In this document: piece by piece, positions 1 to 6,437 of the stretch
Numbering within the stretch: position 1 is the stretch's first letter
Layout of the letters: each line of letters starts with the position of its first letter
Assembly (NCBI GenBank): GCA_029067025.1
Contig: JAIEFH010000180.1
Span: forward strand, 1 to 24,582
Reading direction: 5' to 3'
DNA: 24,582 nt
Source: Oscillospiraceae bacterium
GTDB taxonomy: Bacteria; Bacillota; Clostridia; Oscillospirales; Oscillospiraceae
Notes under the pieces: model-generated
Seen by the model: the letters and a program-made list of their open reading frames with translations, nothing else
Database searches by the model: none
Told to the model about the DNA's origin: nothing
Position numbers and translations under genes: made by a program

Positions 1-810
1 GTTACCGTCGATGACCATCTGCTCGGGGACGCAGATGACGTGCTTCATGCCTAAGCGCTTCAGCGCTTCCGGAATGAGCTTGTGGCCGGTGCCGTGGAAG
101 GGGGTGTACACCATTTTGAAGGTGTCGGCCACCGCGTCCACCGCCGCCTGGTCGTTGACCTGGGCCATGACGTTGGCAAGGAACTTCTCGTCGGTCTCCT
201 CGCCCATGATGGTGATGAGGCCGTCGGCCACCGCCTTGTCGTAGTCGGCCACGTTCACGTCGAATACGTCGGACTCCCGCATGATCTTGGCCACCTCGTC
301 GGCGTGGTTGGGCGGGAGCTGGGCGCCGTCGGACCAGTACACCTTATAGCCGTTGTACTCCTTGGGGTTGTGGCTGGCGGTGATGTTGATGCCGGCGATG
401 CAGCCGTACTCCCGGATGGCGAAGGACAGCTCGGGGGTGGGGCGCAGGGACTCAAACAGCCGGACGGGGATGCCCGCCGCGGCCATGATGCAGGCGGCCT
501 CACGGGCAAAGACATCGGAGTTGTTCCGGCAGTCGAAGCAGATGGCGACCCCCTTCTTCACCGCCTCGGGGCCCTCATTGAGAATGACCTTGGCGAAGGC
601 CTGGGTGGCGTGGCGGATGACGTGGATGTTCATGCGGTACAATCCCACGCCCATGGTGCCCCGCAGGCCGGCGGTGCCGAACTCCAGCTGGGAGAAGAAA
701 CGGGATTCGATCTCCTTCTCGTCGCCCGCGATAGCGGTCAGTTCCGCCTTTTCCGCCTCGGACAACGCGGGGGAGCCCAGCCACAGCTCATAGGTTTGTT
801 TGTAGTCCAT
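1..810 (-). CDS. Phospho-sugar mutase (phosphoglucomutase/phosphomannomutase family), 3' end outside window
   Basis: This is the N-terminal 270 residues of an alpha-D-phosphohexomutase, which interconverts hexose 1- and 6-phosphates in the cytoplasm. The frame is open to the window edge. The diagnostic active-site loop TASHNPKEYNGYK lies at about residues 144-156, with Ser146 the expected phosphoserine; an FGTAGLRG substrate-loop motif lies at 44-51. Members of this family run to about 550-580 residues, so roughly half is seen. The ATG is preceded by TAAGGAGG at good spacing. It follows the M29 peptidase gene by 24 bp and is probably co-transcribed with it. Whether glucose or mannose phosphate is preferred cannot be read from this part; the long N-terminal region before the Ser loop fits the PgcA-like (B. 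subtilis type) phosphoglucomutase better than GlmM. Confidence 0.93.
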   Translation of the reverse strand, partial: MDYKQTYELWLGSPALSEAEKAELTAIAGDEKEIESRFFSQLEFGTAGLRGTMGVGLYRMNIHVIRHATQAFAKVILNEGPEAVKKGVAICFDCRNNSDVFAREAACIMAAAGIPVRLFESLRPTPELSFAIREYGCIAGINITASHNPKEYNGYKVYWSDGAQLPPNHADEVAKIMRESDVFDVNVADYDKAVADGLITIMGEETDEKFLANVMAQVNDQAAVDAVADTFKMVYTPFHGTGHKLIPEALKRLGMKHVICVPEQMVIDGN

Positions 811-834
811 TGGATTTATCCTCCTTATTTAAAA

Positions 835-2076
835 TTAAAATGCAAAGTTGCCGTTGATAAACACAGGGATTTCTTTGCCGTCGTGGGTGGTGCCCACGAT
901 GGACAGATCCCGGGTGCCCACCATGAAGTCCACATGGGTGTCGGAGCGGTTCAGGCCCGCGGCCTTTTGCTCCTCCTCGCTCATGTCCTCGCCGCCCTTG
1001 ACGCAGCTGGGGTACGCCTCGCCGAAGGCCAGGTGGCAGGAGGCGTTCTCGTCGAACAGGGTCTCGTAGAACAGAATGCCCGTGCTGCGGATGGGCGAGT
1101 CGTAGGGCACCAGCGCCACCTCGCCCAGGTAGTGGGCGCCCTCGTCGGTGTCGATGGACCGGCGGAGAATCTCCCCGCCTTCCCCGGCGTGGACGTCCAC
1201 AATGCGGCCGTCCTTGAAGTCCATATAGAAATCCTTCACCAGGTTGCCGTCCAGGGCCAGGGGCAGGGCGGCGTATACCCGGCCATCCACCCCGTCCCAG
1301 CGGGGGGCGGTGAAAATCTCCTCCGTGGGGATGTTGGCCACAAACTCCACGCCCTCCGGGGTGAAGTCGCTGCCCCCTGCCCAGACATGGTTTTCCGGCA
1401 GGCGGATGGTCAGGTCGGTGCCCAAGGAGTTGGCGTAGCGCAGGGAGGCGAACTGGTAGTCGTTGAGCACCTTGGCCCGCCGGGCGGTGGCGGCCACGTG
1501 ATCCTTCCAGCGCTCCACGGCCCTGCCGTCCCCGGTGATGCGGCACACGGAGAAGATGGCGTCCCACAGCGCGTCCAGAGCGTCCTCCCCCTTTTGGCCG
1601 GGGAACGCCTTTTCCGCCCAGGCCAGGGTGGGGTAGGAGCCTACGCACCACTGGAATTTGTTGGCGGTCAGCGCGTCGAAGTAGGCCCGGGTCGGGGGAC
1701 CGGACGCTTTCCGGCGGGCCTGGATGCGGGCGGGGTCCACGCCCTTCAAAAGCTCCGGGTCGGACCCGGCCAGGGACAGGCACGGGGATTTCCGCTCCAG
1801 AAGCCAGTCAAACCGGGCCTTGAGATAACTGGGGTACTCGCTGAATACGGCCTCGTCCGCCCGGAGGAAGTTCTCCCGGGTGACGAAATCATCCACATAG
1901 TTGACCAGCACGTTCCGGGCCCCGCAGTCGTAGCAGGCGGACACGCACTTGCGGGTGAGATCGGCGTATTCGATGCTGCTGTCAATGCTGGGGGTCTGCC
2001 CCGGCTGGACGTTCATCCCCACCTCCACCAGCAGGTGGGCGTATTCGTTGAGCTTTGCTTCAAAATCTTGGATCAT
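835..2076 (-). CDS. M29-family metallo-aminopeptidase (AmpS/AmpT-like)
   Basis: A 413-residue cytoplasmic aminopeptidase of the M29 (thermophilic aminopeptidase) family, which trims N-terminal residues from peptides with a two-metal centre. The conserved family ligands can be placed: Glu253 in NIPTEEIF, Glu319 in GEVALV, His348 in HLAFG with Tyr355 after it, and His381/Asp383 in HVDFMVG. Length and residue numbering match the family closely. The ATG follows AAGGAGAC at about 6 nt. It is first in a leftward operon with the phospho-sugar mutase, and its own promoter lies just upstream. Nothing is missing; substrate preference is unknown. Confidence 0.93.
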   Translation of the reverse strand: MIQDFEAKLNEYAHLLVEVGMNVQPGQTPSIDSSIEYADLTRKCVSACYDCGARNVLVNYVDDFVTRENFLRADEAVFSEYPSYLKARFDWLLERKSPCLSLAGSDPELLKGVDPARIQARRKASGPPTRAYFDALTANKFQWCVGSYPTLAWAEKAFPGQKGEDALDALWDAIFSVCRITGDGRAVERWKDHVAATARRAKVLNDYQFASLRYANSLGTDLTIRLPENHVWAGGSDFTPEGVEFVANIPTEEIFTAPRWDGVDGRVYAALPLALDGNLVKDFYMDFKDGRIVDVHAGEGGEILRRSIDTDEGAHYLGEVALVPYDSPIRSTGILFYETLFDENASCHLAFGEAYPSCVKGGEDMSEEEQKAAGLNRSDTHVDFMVGTRDLSIVGTTHDGKEIPVFINGNFAF

Positions 2077-2147
2077 CGGCTTGTCTCCTTTGAATTTGGA
2101 TGGGCAGTTTGCCGGAAAAATCCGGGACGCTTAGGCGATATATGGAA

Positions 2148-2176
2148 ATTATACCATATCGCGCCGGAAAACACAA
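2148..2176 (-). promoter_or_regulatory. Sigma-A-type promoter of the aminopeptidase operon
   Basis: On the minus strand a perfect TATAAT (2148-2153) is preceded, after a 17-bp spacer, by TTGTGT (2171-2176). It points at the M29 gene. Its -35 lies only 6 bp from the -35 of the divergent asnA promoter. Confidence 0.75.
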
Positions 2177-2182
2177 TTCGAT

Positions 2183-2211
2183 TTGCATTTTTTTCTGCGG
2201 GGGTATATAAT
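2183..2211 (+). promoter_or_regulatory. Sigma-A-type promoter of asnA
   Basis: TTGCAT (2183-2188), a 17-bp spacer and a perfect TATAAT (2206-2211) stand about 35 bp upstream of the asnA ATG, giving a short leader. Back to back with the aminopeptidase promoter. Confidence 0.75.
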
Positions 2212-2245
2212 AACTTATCTTTTGCAAAGTAAAGGGGTAAAGTCT

Positions 2246-3259
2246 ATGTTAACTACCGTGATTCCCCAGGGGTACGCCCCCCTGTTGAACCTGTACGATA
2301 CCCAAAAGGCCATCGGCCTTTTGAAACGCCTGTTTGAGGACGATCTGGGCGGCTCGCTGAACCTGCGCCGGGTGTCCGCCCCCCTGTTCGTGGAGGCGTC
2401 CACCGGCCTGAACGACGATTTGAACGGCGTGGAGCGGGCGGTGTCCTTCGACGTACCCGACGCGGGCCGGGACGCCCAGGTGGTGCACTCCCTGGCCAAG
2501 TGGAAGCGTATGGCCCTGCACCGCTATCAGTTTTCCGTGGGCGAGGGACTTTATACCGACATGAACGCCATCCGCCGGGACGAGGAGCTGGACAACCTCC
2601 ACTCCGTCTACGTGGACCAGTGGGACTGGGAGAAGGTCATCGCCCCCCGTGACCGGAATGTGGACTACTTAAAGGGTGTGGTGAAAACCATCGTCAGCGC
2701 CCTGGTCGGCACCCAGCAGACCCTGCGGTCGGTGTACCCTCAGCTCACCACCCTGCCCCTCATCGACCGGGAGGTGTCCTTCGTCACCGCCCAGGAGCTG
2801 GAGGATCTGTGGCCCGAGCTGTCCCCCAAGGAGCGGGAGGATCAGTGGGTCAAGGATCACCCCACCACCTTCCTCATGGGCATCGGCGGGGCGCTGAAAT
2901 CGGGCAAGCCCCATGACGGCCGGGCCCCGGACTACGACGACTGGGCGCTGAACGGGGACATCCTGCTGTGGAATTCCCTGCTGGGCCACGCCTTTGAGAT
3001 CTCGTCCATGGGCATCCGGGTGTCCCCGGAGTCGCTGGACAGCCAGCTCACCATCTCCGGCCACGACGAGCGCCGGGAGCTGCCCTTCCACCGCGCCCTG
3101 CTTGCGGGCGAGCTGCCCCTGACCATCGGCGGCGGCATCGGCCAGAGCCGGGTGTCCATGTACCTGCTGGGCAAGGCCCACATCGGCGAGGTGCAGGCGT
3201 CCATCTGGGATCCGCAGACGCTGGAAGCGTGTAAAGAGGCGGGGGTTATCCTGCTGTAA
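2246..3259 (+). CDS. asnA: Aspartate--ammonia ligase (asparagine synthetase A)
   Basis: A 337-residue enzyme that makes asparagine from aspartate, ammonia and ATP. It is a class II aminoacyl-tRNA-synthetase paralogue. Recognisable family stretches are the N-terminal QKAIGLLKRLFEDDL region, residues 99-130 (GEGLYTDMNAIRRDE, then WDWEK), GDILLWN at about 237-243, and a motif-3-like GGGIGQSRVSMYLL at 295-308 with the ATP-binding Arg302. E. coli AsnA is 330 residues, so this is full length. The ATG at 2246 was chosen because a TTG-started extension would place coding sequence over the promoter; AAAGGGG precedes the ATG. The gene is single, with its own promoter and terminator. An asparaginase lies 4 kb away, so both synthesis and breakdown of asparagine are represented. 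Confidence 0.96.
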   Translation: MLTTVIPQGYAPLLNLYDTQKAIGLLKRLFEDDLGGSLNLRRVSAPLFVEASTGLNDDLNGVERAVSFDVPDAGRDAQVVHSLAKWKRMALHRYQFSVGEGLYTDMNAIRRDEELDNLHSVYVDQWDWEKVIAPRDRNVDYLKGVVKTIVSALVGTQQTLRSVYPQLTTLPLIDREVSFVTAQELEDLWPELSPKEREDQWVKDHPTTFLMGIGGALKSGKPHDGRAPDYDDWALNGDILLWNSLLGHAFEISSMGIRVSPESLDSQLTISGHDERRELPFHRALLAGELPLTIGGGIGQSRVSMYLLGKAHIGEVQASIWDPQTLEACKEAGVILL

Positions 3260-3264
3260 GAGAT

Positions 3265-3307
3265 TAAAAAACAGCGGCGGCAGAGGGAATAAATCCTCTG
3301 CCGCTGT
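3265..3307 (-). terminator. Bidirectional rho-independent terminator between asnA and the toxin/immunity-like pair
   Basis: An inverted repeat (3271-3286 with 3295-3307, 8-nt loop, a 3-nt bulge) carries six U's on the minus-strand side and a weaker U-rich tail on the plus side. It sits between two convergent genes and probably serves both, best for the leftward one. Confidence 0.75.
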
Positions 3308-3378
3308 TGTCCTTCCTATTATTGCTAAGGCAGTAATCAAAATAAAGGTTCTCCTAATGCAATTCTCGAAAAAATGAT

Positions 3379-3714
3379 TTAGTTTCCTTTTTCAATAATG
3401 GAAAGCCATTCTTTGTACGTATCAATCGGATTCAGCGAAATTGCCTGTTTGATATAATGCAGGGCAAGATCAAATGAACCGGGGGGAATAAACGTCATGA
3501 ACAGGTAATTGGCAATCAGGAAGCTTAAATGTGCAGCTCGTTCTTGGTCTCCCTGGTCTAAATAGTGATGAAGCGATACTAAAAGGACAAAAAAGAGATT
3601 AGATTTATCAAAGTTGTTTGCTCTATAATAAAAGTCATCTAAGTCTATCGGCTGCATCAATAATACGTCTGATGCCTGTATAACTGGGTTACTCCAGTTG
3701 ATTTCAACCTTCAC
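3379..3714 (-). CDS. Small TPR-like protein, candidate immunity protein
   Basis: A 111-residue, leucine- and aromatic-rich, acidic protein without signal peptide. The second half reads as two helix-turn-helix hairpins like a degenerate TPR: a helix around HLSFLIANYLF (residues 62-72), then the TPR-like FDLALHYIKQAISLNP (80-95) and a final EWLSIIEKGN helix. It starts at GTG; GGAAGGTGG lies upstream with ~11 nt spacing, and the next in-frame Met (20) has no ribosome site. It follows the secreted toxin-like gene by 24 bp in the same direction, the usual order for toxin then immunity. The region is about 40% GC against about 70% in flanking genes, which suggests horizontal acquisition. I do not recognise a named family; immunity is inferred from size, position and lack of a signal. 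Confidence 0.7.
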   Translation of the reverse strand: MKVEINWSNPVIQASDVLLMQPIDLDDFYYRANNFDKSNLFFVLLVSLHHYLDQGDQERAAHLSFLIANYLFMTFIPPGSFDLALHYIKQAISLNPIDTYKEWLSIIEKGN

Positions 3715-3738
3715 GCTTTACTTGACCACCTTCCAAGT

Positions 3739-4440
3739 TTACCTTACGTAAGCAGTTGTAAGTGTCTCAACCAGTCCATCAATGGTTTTTCTGAAACGGA
3801 CTACAACATCGTAGCCATTGTAGTTAAGAGTCCTTTCATATACCCTTTGACTTGCATTAAAAAGGGTCTCTGTTCCATCTTGCAATACTTTAATCAGAAT
3901 CGGAGCTAGATCACGCCATTGAGGATCTCTTCCATTAAAAAGATTATTCCACCCATGGTTATGGAGCCTATTATTTAGAATATGATTTTGCCTGTTAAGA
4001 TCAACTCCATTTACTGCATCTTCCGCAGATTTGTCATATGCTCTATCGGCAAACCATTTTGTAATCGCATTATATAGCCATGATCCCACTGCAACAACAG
4101 CACCCCCAAGGAGAATCACTCCTCCTGCAGTAACGAGAACCTGGCCGACACCGGGTATCCACCACGTACCTTCAATTACACCGACACCAGCAGCAATTGT
4201 ACCCGCAACAGCGCCATAAGTTTGAATCGCAGGCATTTCAATAGCGTCATTTAGAAGGGCCAAGAATTCAGCCTGTGAGTAGAATATATCATTAATATAG
4301 ACACCATCATCAACGACGATAACAATAGAGGAGGGTTCTTCCTCTTCAGATATCGTCGCAGCAAAGGTAGATGTTGTTAAAGAGACAAGCATAACGAGGG
4401 ATAAAAATGCACTAGTAATTTTTGTGCCAAATTTTTTCAT
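3739..4440 (-). CDS. Secreted glycine-rich protein with toxin-like C-terminal domain
   Basis: A 233-residue exported protein. Residues 1-27 form a Sec signal peptide (KK, then a long hydrophobic core, ending TFA). After an acidic stretch (SEEEEP) and a short domain with DGVYINDIFYSQAEF (45-59), residues 76-122 are a glycine-rich hydrophobic segment with GTWWIPGVG and VTAGGVILLGG that could insert into membranes. It is followed by WFADRAYDKSAEDA and a C-terminal domain (about 145-233) opening with NHIL..RLHNHGWN and closing with three predicted strands ending TTAYVR. That modular layout (export signal, membrane-active middle, compact C-terminal effector) resembles polymorphic toxins, and the C-terminal pattern recalls small RNase-type (BECR-like) toxin domains; the specific family is uncertain. 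The ATG at 4440 was chosen over GTG 4449 because AGGAAGG is spaced correctly only for the ATG. A bacteriocin-like or structural role cannot be excluded. Confidence 0.75.
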   Translation of the reverse strand: MKKFGTKITSAFLSLVMLVSLTTSTFAATISEEEEPSSIVIVVDDGVYINDIFYSQAEFLALLNDAIEMPAIQTYGAVAGTIAAGVGVIEGTWWIPGVGQVLVTAGGVILLGGAVVAVGSWLYNAITKWFADRAYDKSAEDAVNGVDLNRQNHILNNRLHNHGWNNLFNGRDPQWRDLAPILIKVLQDGTETLFNASQRVYERTLNYNGYDVVVRFRKTIDGLVETLTTAYVR

Positions 4441-4473
4441 AGTGGCCACCCTTCCTGTTGCCGTTAAGCAAGC

Positions 4474-4635
4474 TTAGTAGTAATAAAAACTTTTGTCATT
4501 TGGAGCCTTAATTCTCACTATTTCGCTATTAGTGCCGATTGTTATTTGCCGCCTGCCGTTTCGATTTATGTCATTCTGAACCCATCGGCCTCCCTCCTTT
4601 CTAAATTTCCTCCGCGCCCCATAGGCAGATTTCAT
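4474..4635 (-). CDS. Possible 53-residue basic ORF in the leader of the toxin-like gene
   Basis: An ATG-started frame of 53 residues lies between the promoter and the toxin-like gene and ends 24 bp before it. It is rich in Arg/Lys/Asn at the N-terminus and ends in KSFYYY. There is no good ribosome site before its ATG. A very strong AAGGAGGG instead precedes an ATG at 4585 in another frame that ends after four codons. It could be a real small gene, a leader peptide, or chance; no family is recognised. Confidence 0.25.
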   Translation of the reverse strand: MKSAYGARRKFRKEGGRWVQNDINRNGRRQITIGTNSEIVRIKAPNDKSFYYY

Positions 4636-4661
4636 CAAAATTTGCTATGCTTTTGTTATAT

Positions 4662-4689
4662 ATTATACAAGGTGGGATAACGCTGTCAA
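4662..4689 (-). promoter_or_regulatory. Near-consensus promoter of the toxin/immunity-like cassette
   Basis: On the minus strand, perfect TTGACA (4684-4689), a 16-bp spacer and perfect TATAAT (4662-4667). The predicted transcript has a roughly 215-nt leader before the toxin-like ATG. The tandem repeat block starts directly upstream of the -35 box. Confidence 0.8.
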
Positions 4690-4778
4690 GGAAACTTTGG
4701 TTTGCATCGCACAAACTTCGGGTTCCATTGACGTAACCTTTGGTTTACACCGATGTAAACTTTAGTTTCACCCCGATG
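4690..4778 (-). repeat. Four imperfect tandem ~21-23 bp repeats abutting the -35 box
   Basis: Four copies begin at about 4691, 4712, 4734 and 4756 with plus-strand consensus near TAAACTTTGGTTTACACCGA. Read on the minus strand they present AAAGTTTCC (4690-4698), GAAGTTTGT (4711-4719), AAGGTTACG (4732-4740) and AAAGTTTAC (4755-4763). Start-to-start distances are 21, 21 and 23 bp, i.e. two helical turns, so a protein would see all copies on one DNA face. The last box touches the -35 element. This geometry is like the paired direct repeats bound by LytTR-type response regulators; the base match to the published LytTR box is only partial. Confidence 0.7.
4743..4760. promoter_or_regulatory. 18-bp palindrome inside the tandem repeat block
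   Basis: GTTTACA, CCGA, TGTAAAC: a perfect 7-bp inverted repeat with a 4-bp spacer spanning the junction of repeat copies 3 and 4. Operator-like size and symmetry; the cognate regulator is not in the window. Confidence 0.5.
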
Positions 4779-4877
4779 ATTTTCCACTTTACGGCCTCTC
4801 ATTGCAGATGTATGCCCGCCTGTTTGCTGGGCAAAAACACGCTCCCAAAACCGATACTGGCGCGGGCCCCGGATTTG

Positions 4878-4886
4878 TGGTACAAT
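4878..4886 (+). promoter_or_regulatory. Extended -10 element of the L,D-transpeptidase gene
   Basis: TGGTACAAT gives an extended -10 (TGn followed by TACAAT) about 100 bp before the gene; no convincing -35 is seen 17 bp upstream. The adjoining TTTGTGGTA is shared with the promoter of the downstream DtxR-family gene. Confidence 0.45.
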
Positions 4887-4984
4887 GGATCAGACCCATA
4901 CATCATGAGGGGCCAGGGCGAAAAGGCTCCGCTATACGTTGATATGTGGAGCAAAACATGATGATTAAGGAGGACGCTGCCGCT

Positions 4985-6352
4985 ATGAACAAAAGAATCC
5001 GAAGCCTTCTATTGATGATGACGCTTGCCCTGTCCCTGCTGGGGTCTGGATTCCCGACGGCCCAGGCGGCAAGTGCCGTCGCCGGCAACGGCCGAGCGTA
5101 CTACATTATGGTGAACCGAACCATGAACACGGTGACCGTGTATGGGCTGGACGCGAATGGATATTATACGGTTCCCGTCAAAGCCATGGTCTGTTCCGTG
5201 GGCCGGAGCGGAAGCGTCACACCGCGAGGTACATTTTCTGTGGGAAGCAAGCGGGCGTGGTGCCACATGGTCGACGGCTCCTACGGCCAATACGCCACCC
5301 AGTTCTACGGAAACTATTTGTTCCACTCCGTCTGTTATTCCGCCGCCGACCCCTCTACCCTTCTGACCTATGAATACAATATGCTGGGCAGTCCGGCCTC
5401 ACTGGGCTGTGTCCGGCTTCAAACCTCCGACGCCAAATGGATCTACGACAATTGTGCCGCCGGAACCAAGGTCACGGTCTATGATGACGCCTCCTCCCCC
5501 GGCCCGCTCGGAAAGCCGGACAAGCTGATCCCTGAAATTACGCCGGCCGTGGACAACGGCTGGGATCCCACCGACCCCAGGGAAAACAACCCCTGGCGCG
5601 GCGTGCTTGTCTCGGAAGTCTCTCTCAGCACGGCGGAAACCTCTCTTACGGTCGGAGAAAGGCTCCAGCTCACCGCGGCCCTGACGCCGTCAACGGCCAC
5701 ACTTCCGCAAGCCGTGTGGTCGAGCAGCGACCCGTCCGTGGCTTCCGTGGACGCCGCGGGGCAGGTGACCGGCCTGAAGCCCGGCGCCGCTGTTATCACC
5801 GTTTCCTGTGGGAGCGTTTCGGATAGCTGCACCGTGAAGGTTGACAAGGCGCCGCTGCCGTTCACCGATGTCATCCCGGGTATGTGGTATTACCCTGACA
5901 TCCGATACATATATGAGGCCGGCGTGATGAGCGGCACAAGCGGCGCCGCATTTTCCCCGGAAATATCGGTGACCTGCGCCATGGCTGAGCAGGACTTATC
6001 CCGGCTGGCCGAGGTGGAGGGCGTCGAGAAGCCCTCCGTCCTCAGCGCGGCGGGGGCTAAGCCAGACCCTGAGCAGCCGCTCACCCGGCAGCAGTTCGCC
6101 GTAATGCTTTACCAGTATGAAACGCTATGGTGCGGCCGTCCCGCCGACGGCTTTGCCCCGCTTTCCCAGTTTGCCGATGGAAAAACCGTGGGCGGCGACG
6201 CTGTTAAAGCCGTCAGTTGGGCGGTTGGGAACCGTTTGATCCGAGGAACCGCGCAAAATATCCTTGACCCTACGGCGCCTGTCAGCCGTGCCCAAGAGGC
6301 GGCGATCCTGCATCGCTACCTCCTGTATCGCCAATCTGTCCTGGGAGGCTGA
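4985..6352 (+). CDS. Secreted L,D-transpeptidase with BIG2 and SLH-like domains
   Basis: A 455-residue cell-wall protein. Residues 1-29 are a signal peptide ending AQA. The YkuD L,D-transpeptidase domain (about 37-168) carries His114 and the catalytic motif SLGCVRL with Cys142; such enzymes form 3-3 cross-links in peptidoglycan or attach proteins to it. A linker leads to a BIG2 bacterial Ig-like domain (about 209-287, with WSSSDPSVASVD and GQVTGLKPGAAVITV). The C-terminus holds two SLH-like units, about 293-342 (FTDV...WYYPDIRYIYEAGVMSG) and 395-447 (QFADG...AVSWAVGNRLIRG), expected to bind wall polymer non-covalently. The start was set at the ATG after AAGGAGG; an upstream in-frame GTG lacks a site. 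The combination predicts an enzyme held in the wall through its own SLH repeats. Confidence 0.9.
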   Translation: MNKRIRSLLLMMTLALSLLGSGFPTAQAASAVAGNGRAYYIMVNRTMNTVTVYGLDANGYYTVPVKAMVCSVGRSGSVTPRGTFSVGSKRAWCHMVDGSYGQYATQFYGNYLFHSVCYSAADPSTLLTYEYNMLGSPASLGCVRLQTSDAKWIYDNCAAGTKVTVYDDASSPGPLGKPDKLIPEITPAVDNGWDPTDPRENNPWRGVLVSEVSLSTAETSLTVGERLQLTAALTPSTATLPQAVWSSSDPSVASVDAAGQVTGLKPGAAVITVSCGSVSDSCTVKVDKAPLPFTDVIPGMWYYPDIRYIYEAGVMSGTSGAAFSPEISVTCAMAEQDLSRLAEVEGVEKPSVLSAAGAKPDPEQPLTRQQFAVMLYQYETLWCGRPADGFAPLSQFADGKTVGGDAVKAVSWAVGNRLIRGTAQNILDPTAPVSRAQEAAILHRYLLYRQSVLGG

Positions 6353-6364
6353 TTAAACTTCCCG

Positions 6365-6393
6365 TTGCCATCGGCGGAAATTTGTGGTATCAT
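6365..6393 (+). promoter_or_regulatory. Promoter of the DtxR-family gene
   Basis: TTGCCA (6365-6370), 17-bp spacer, then TGG-TATCAT, an extended -10 (6388-6393), about 45 bp before the ATG. Confidence 0.7.
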
Positions 6394-6437
6394 AGCAAAG
6401 TAAGCATTGGCAAACCCACTTGATCTGGAGGCGCGCA

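Noticed and set aside
82..2232. Open frame of over 700 codons on the plus strand opposite the mutase and aminopeptidase genes
   Set aside because: It is antisense to two genes with clear active-site motifs; its residue pattern (Gly/Val/His/Ala-rich) is typical of the complement of GC-rich coding DNA, and it has no ribosome site.
4690..4778. CRISPR-like short repeat array
   Set aside because: Units are contiguous with no unique spacers, diverge from each other, and no cas genes are present; a promoter-linked operator array explains them better.
3260..4780. Insertion sequence or prophage remnant as the source of the AT-rich island
   Set aside because: No transposase, integrase, terminal inverted repeats or target duplications could be found; base composition alone does not show the mechanism.
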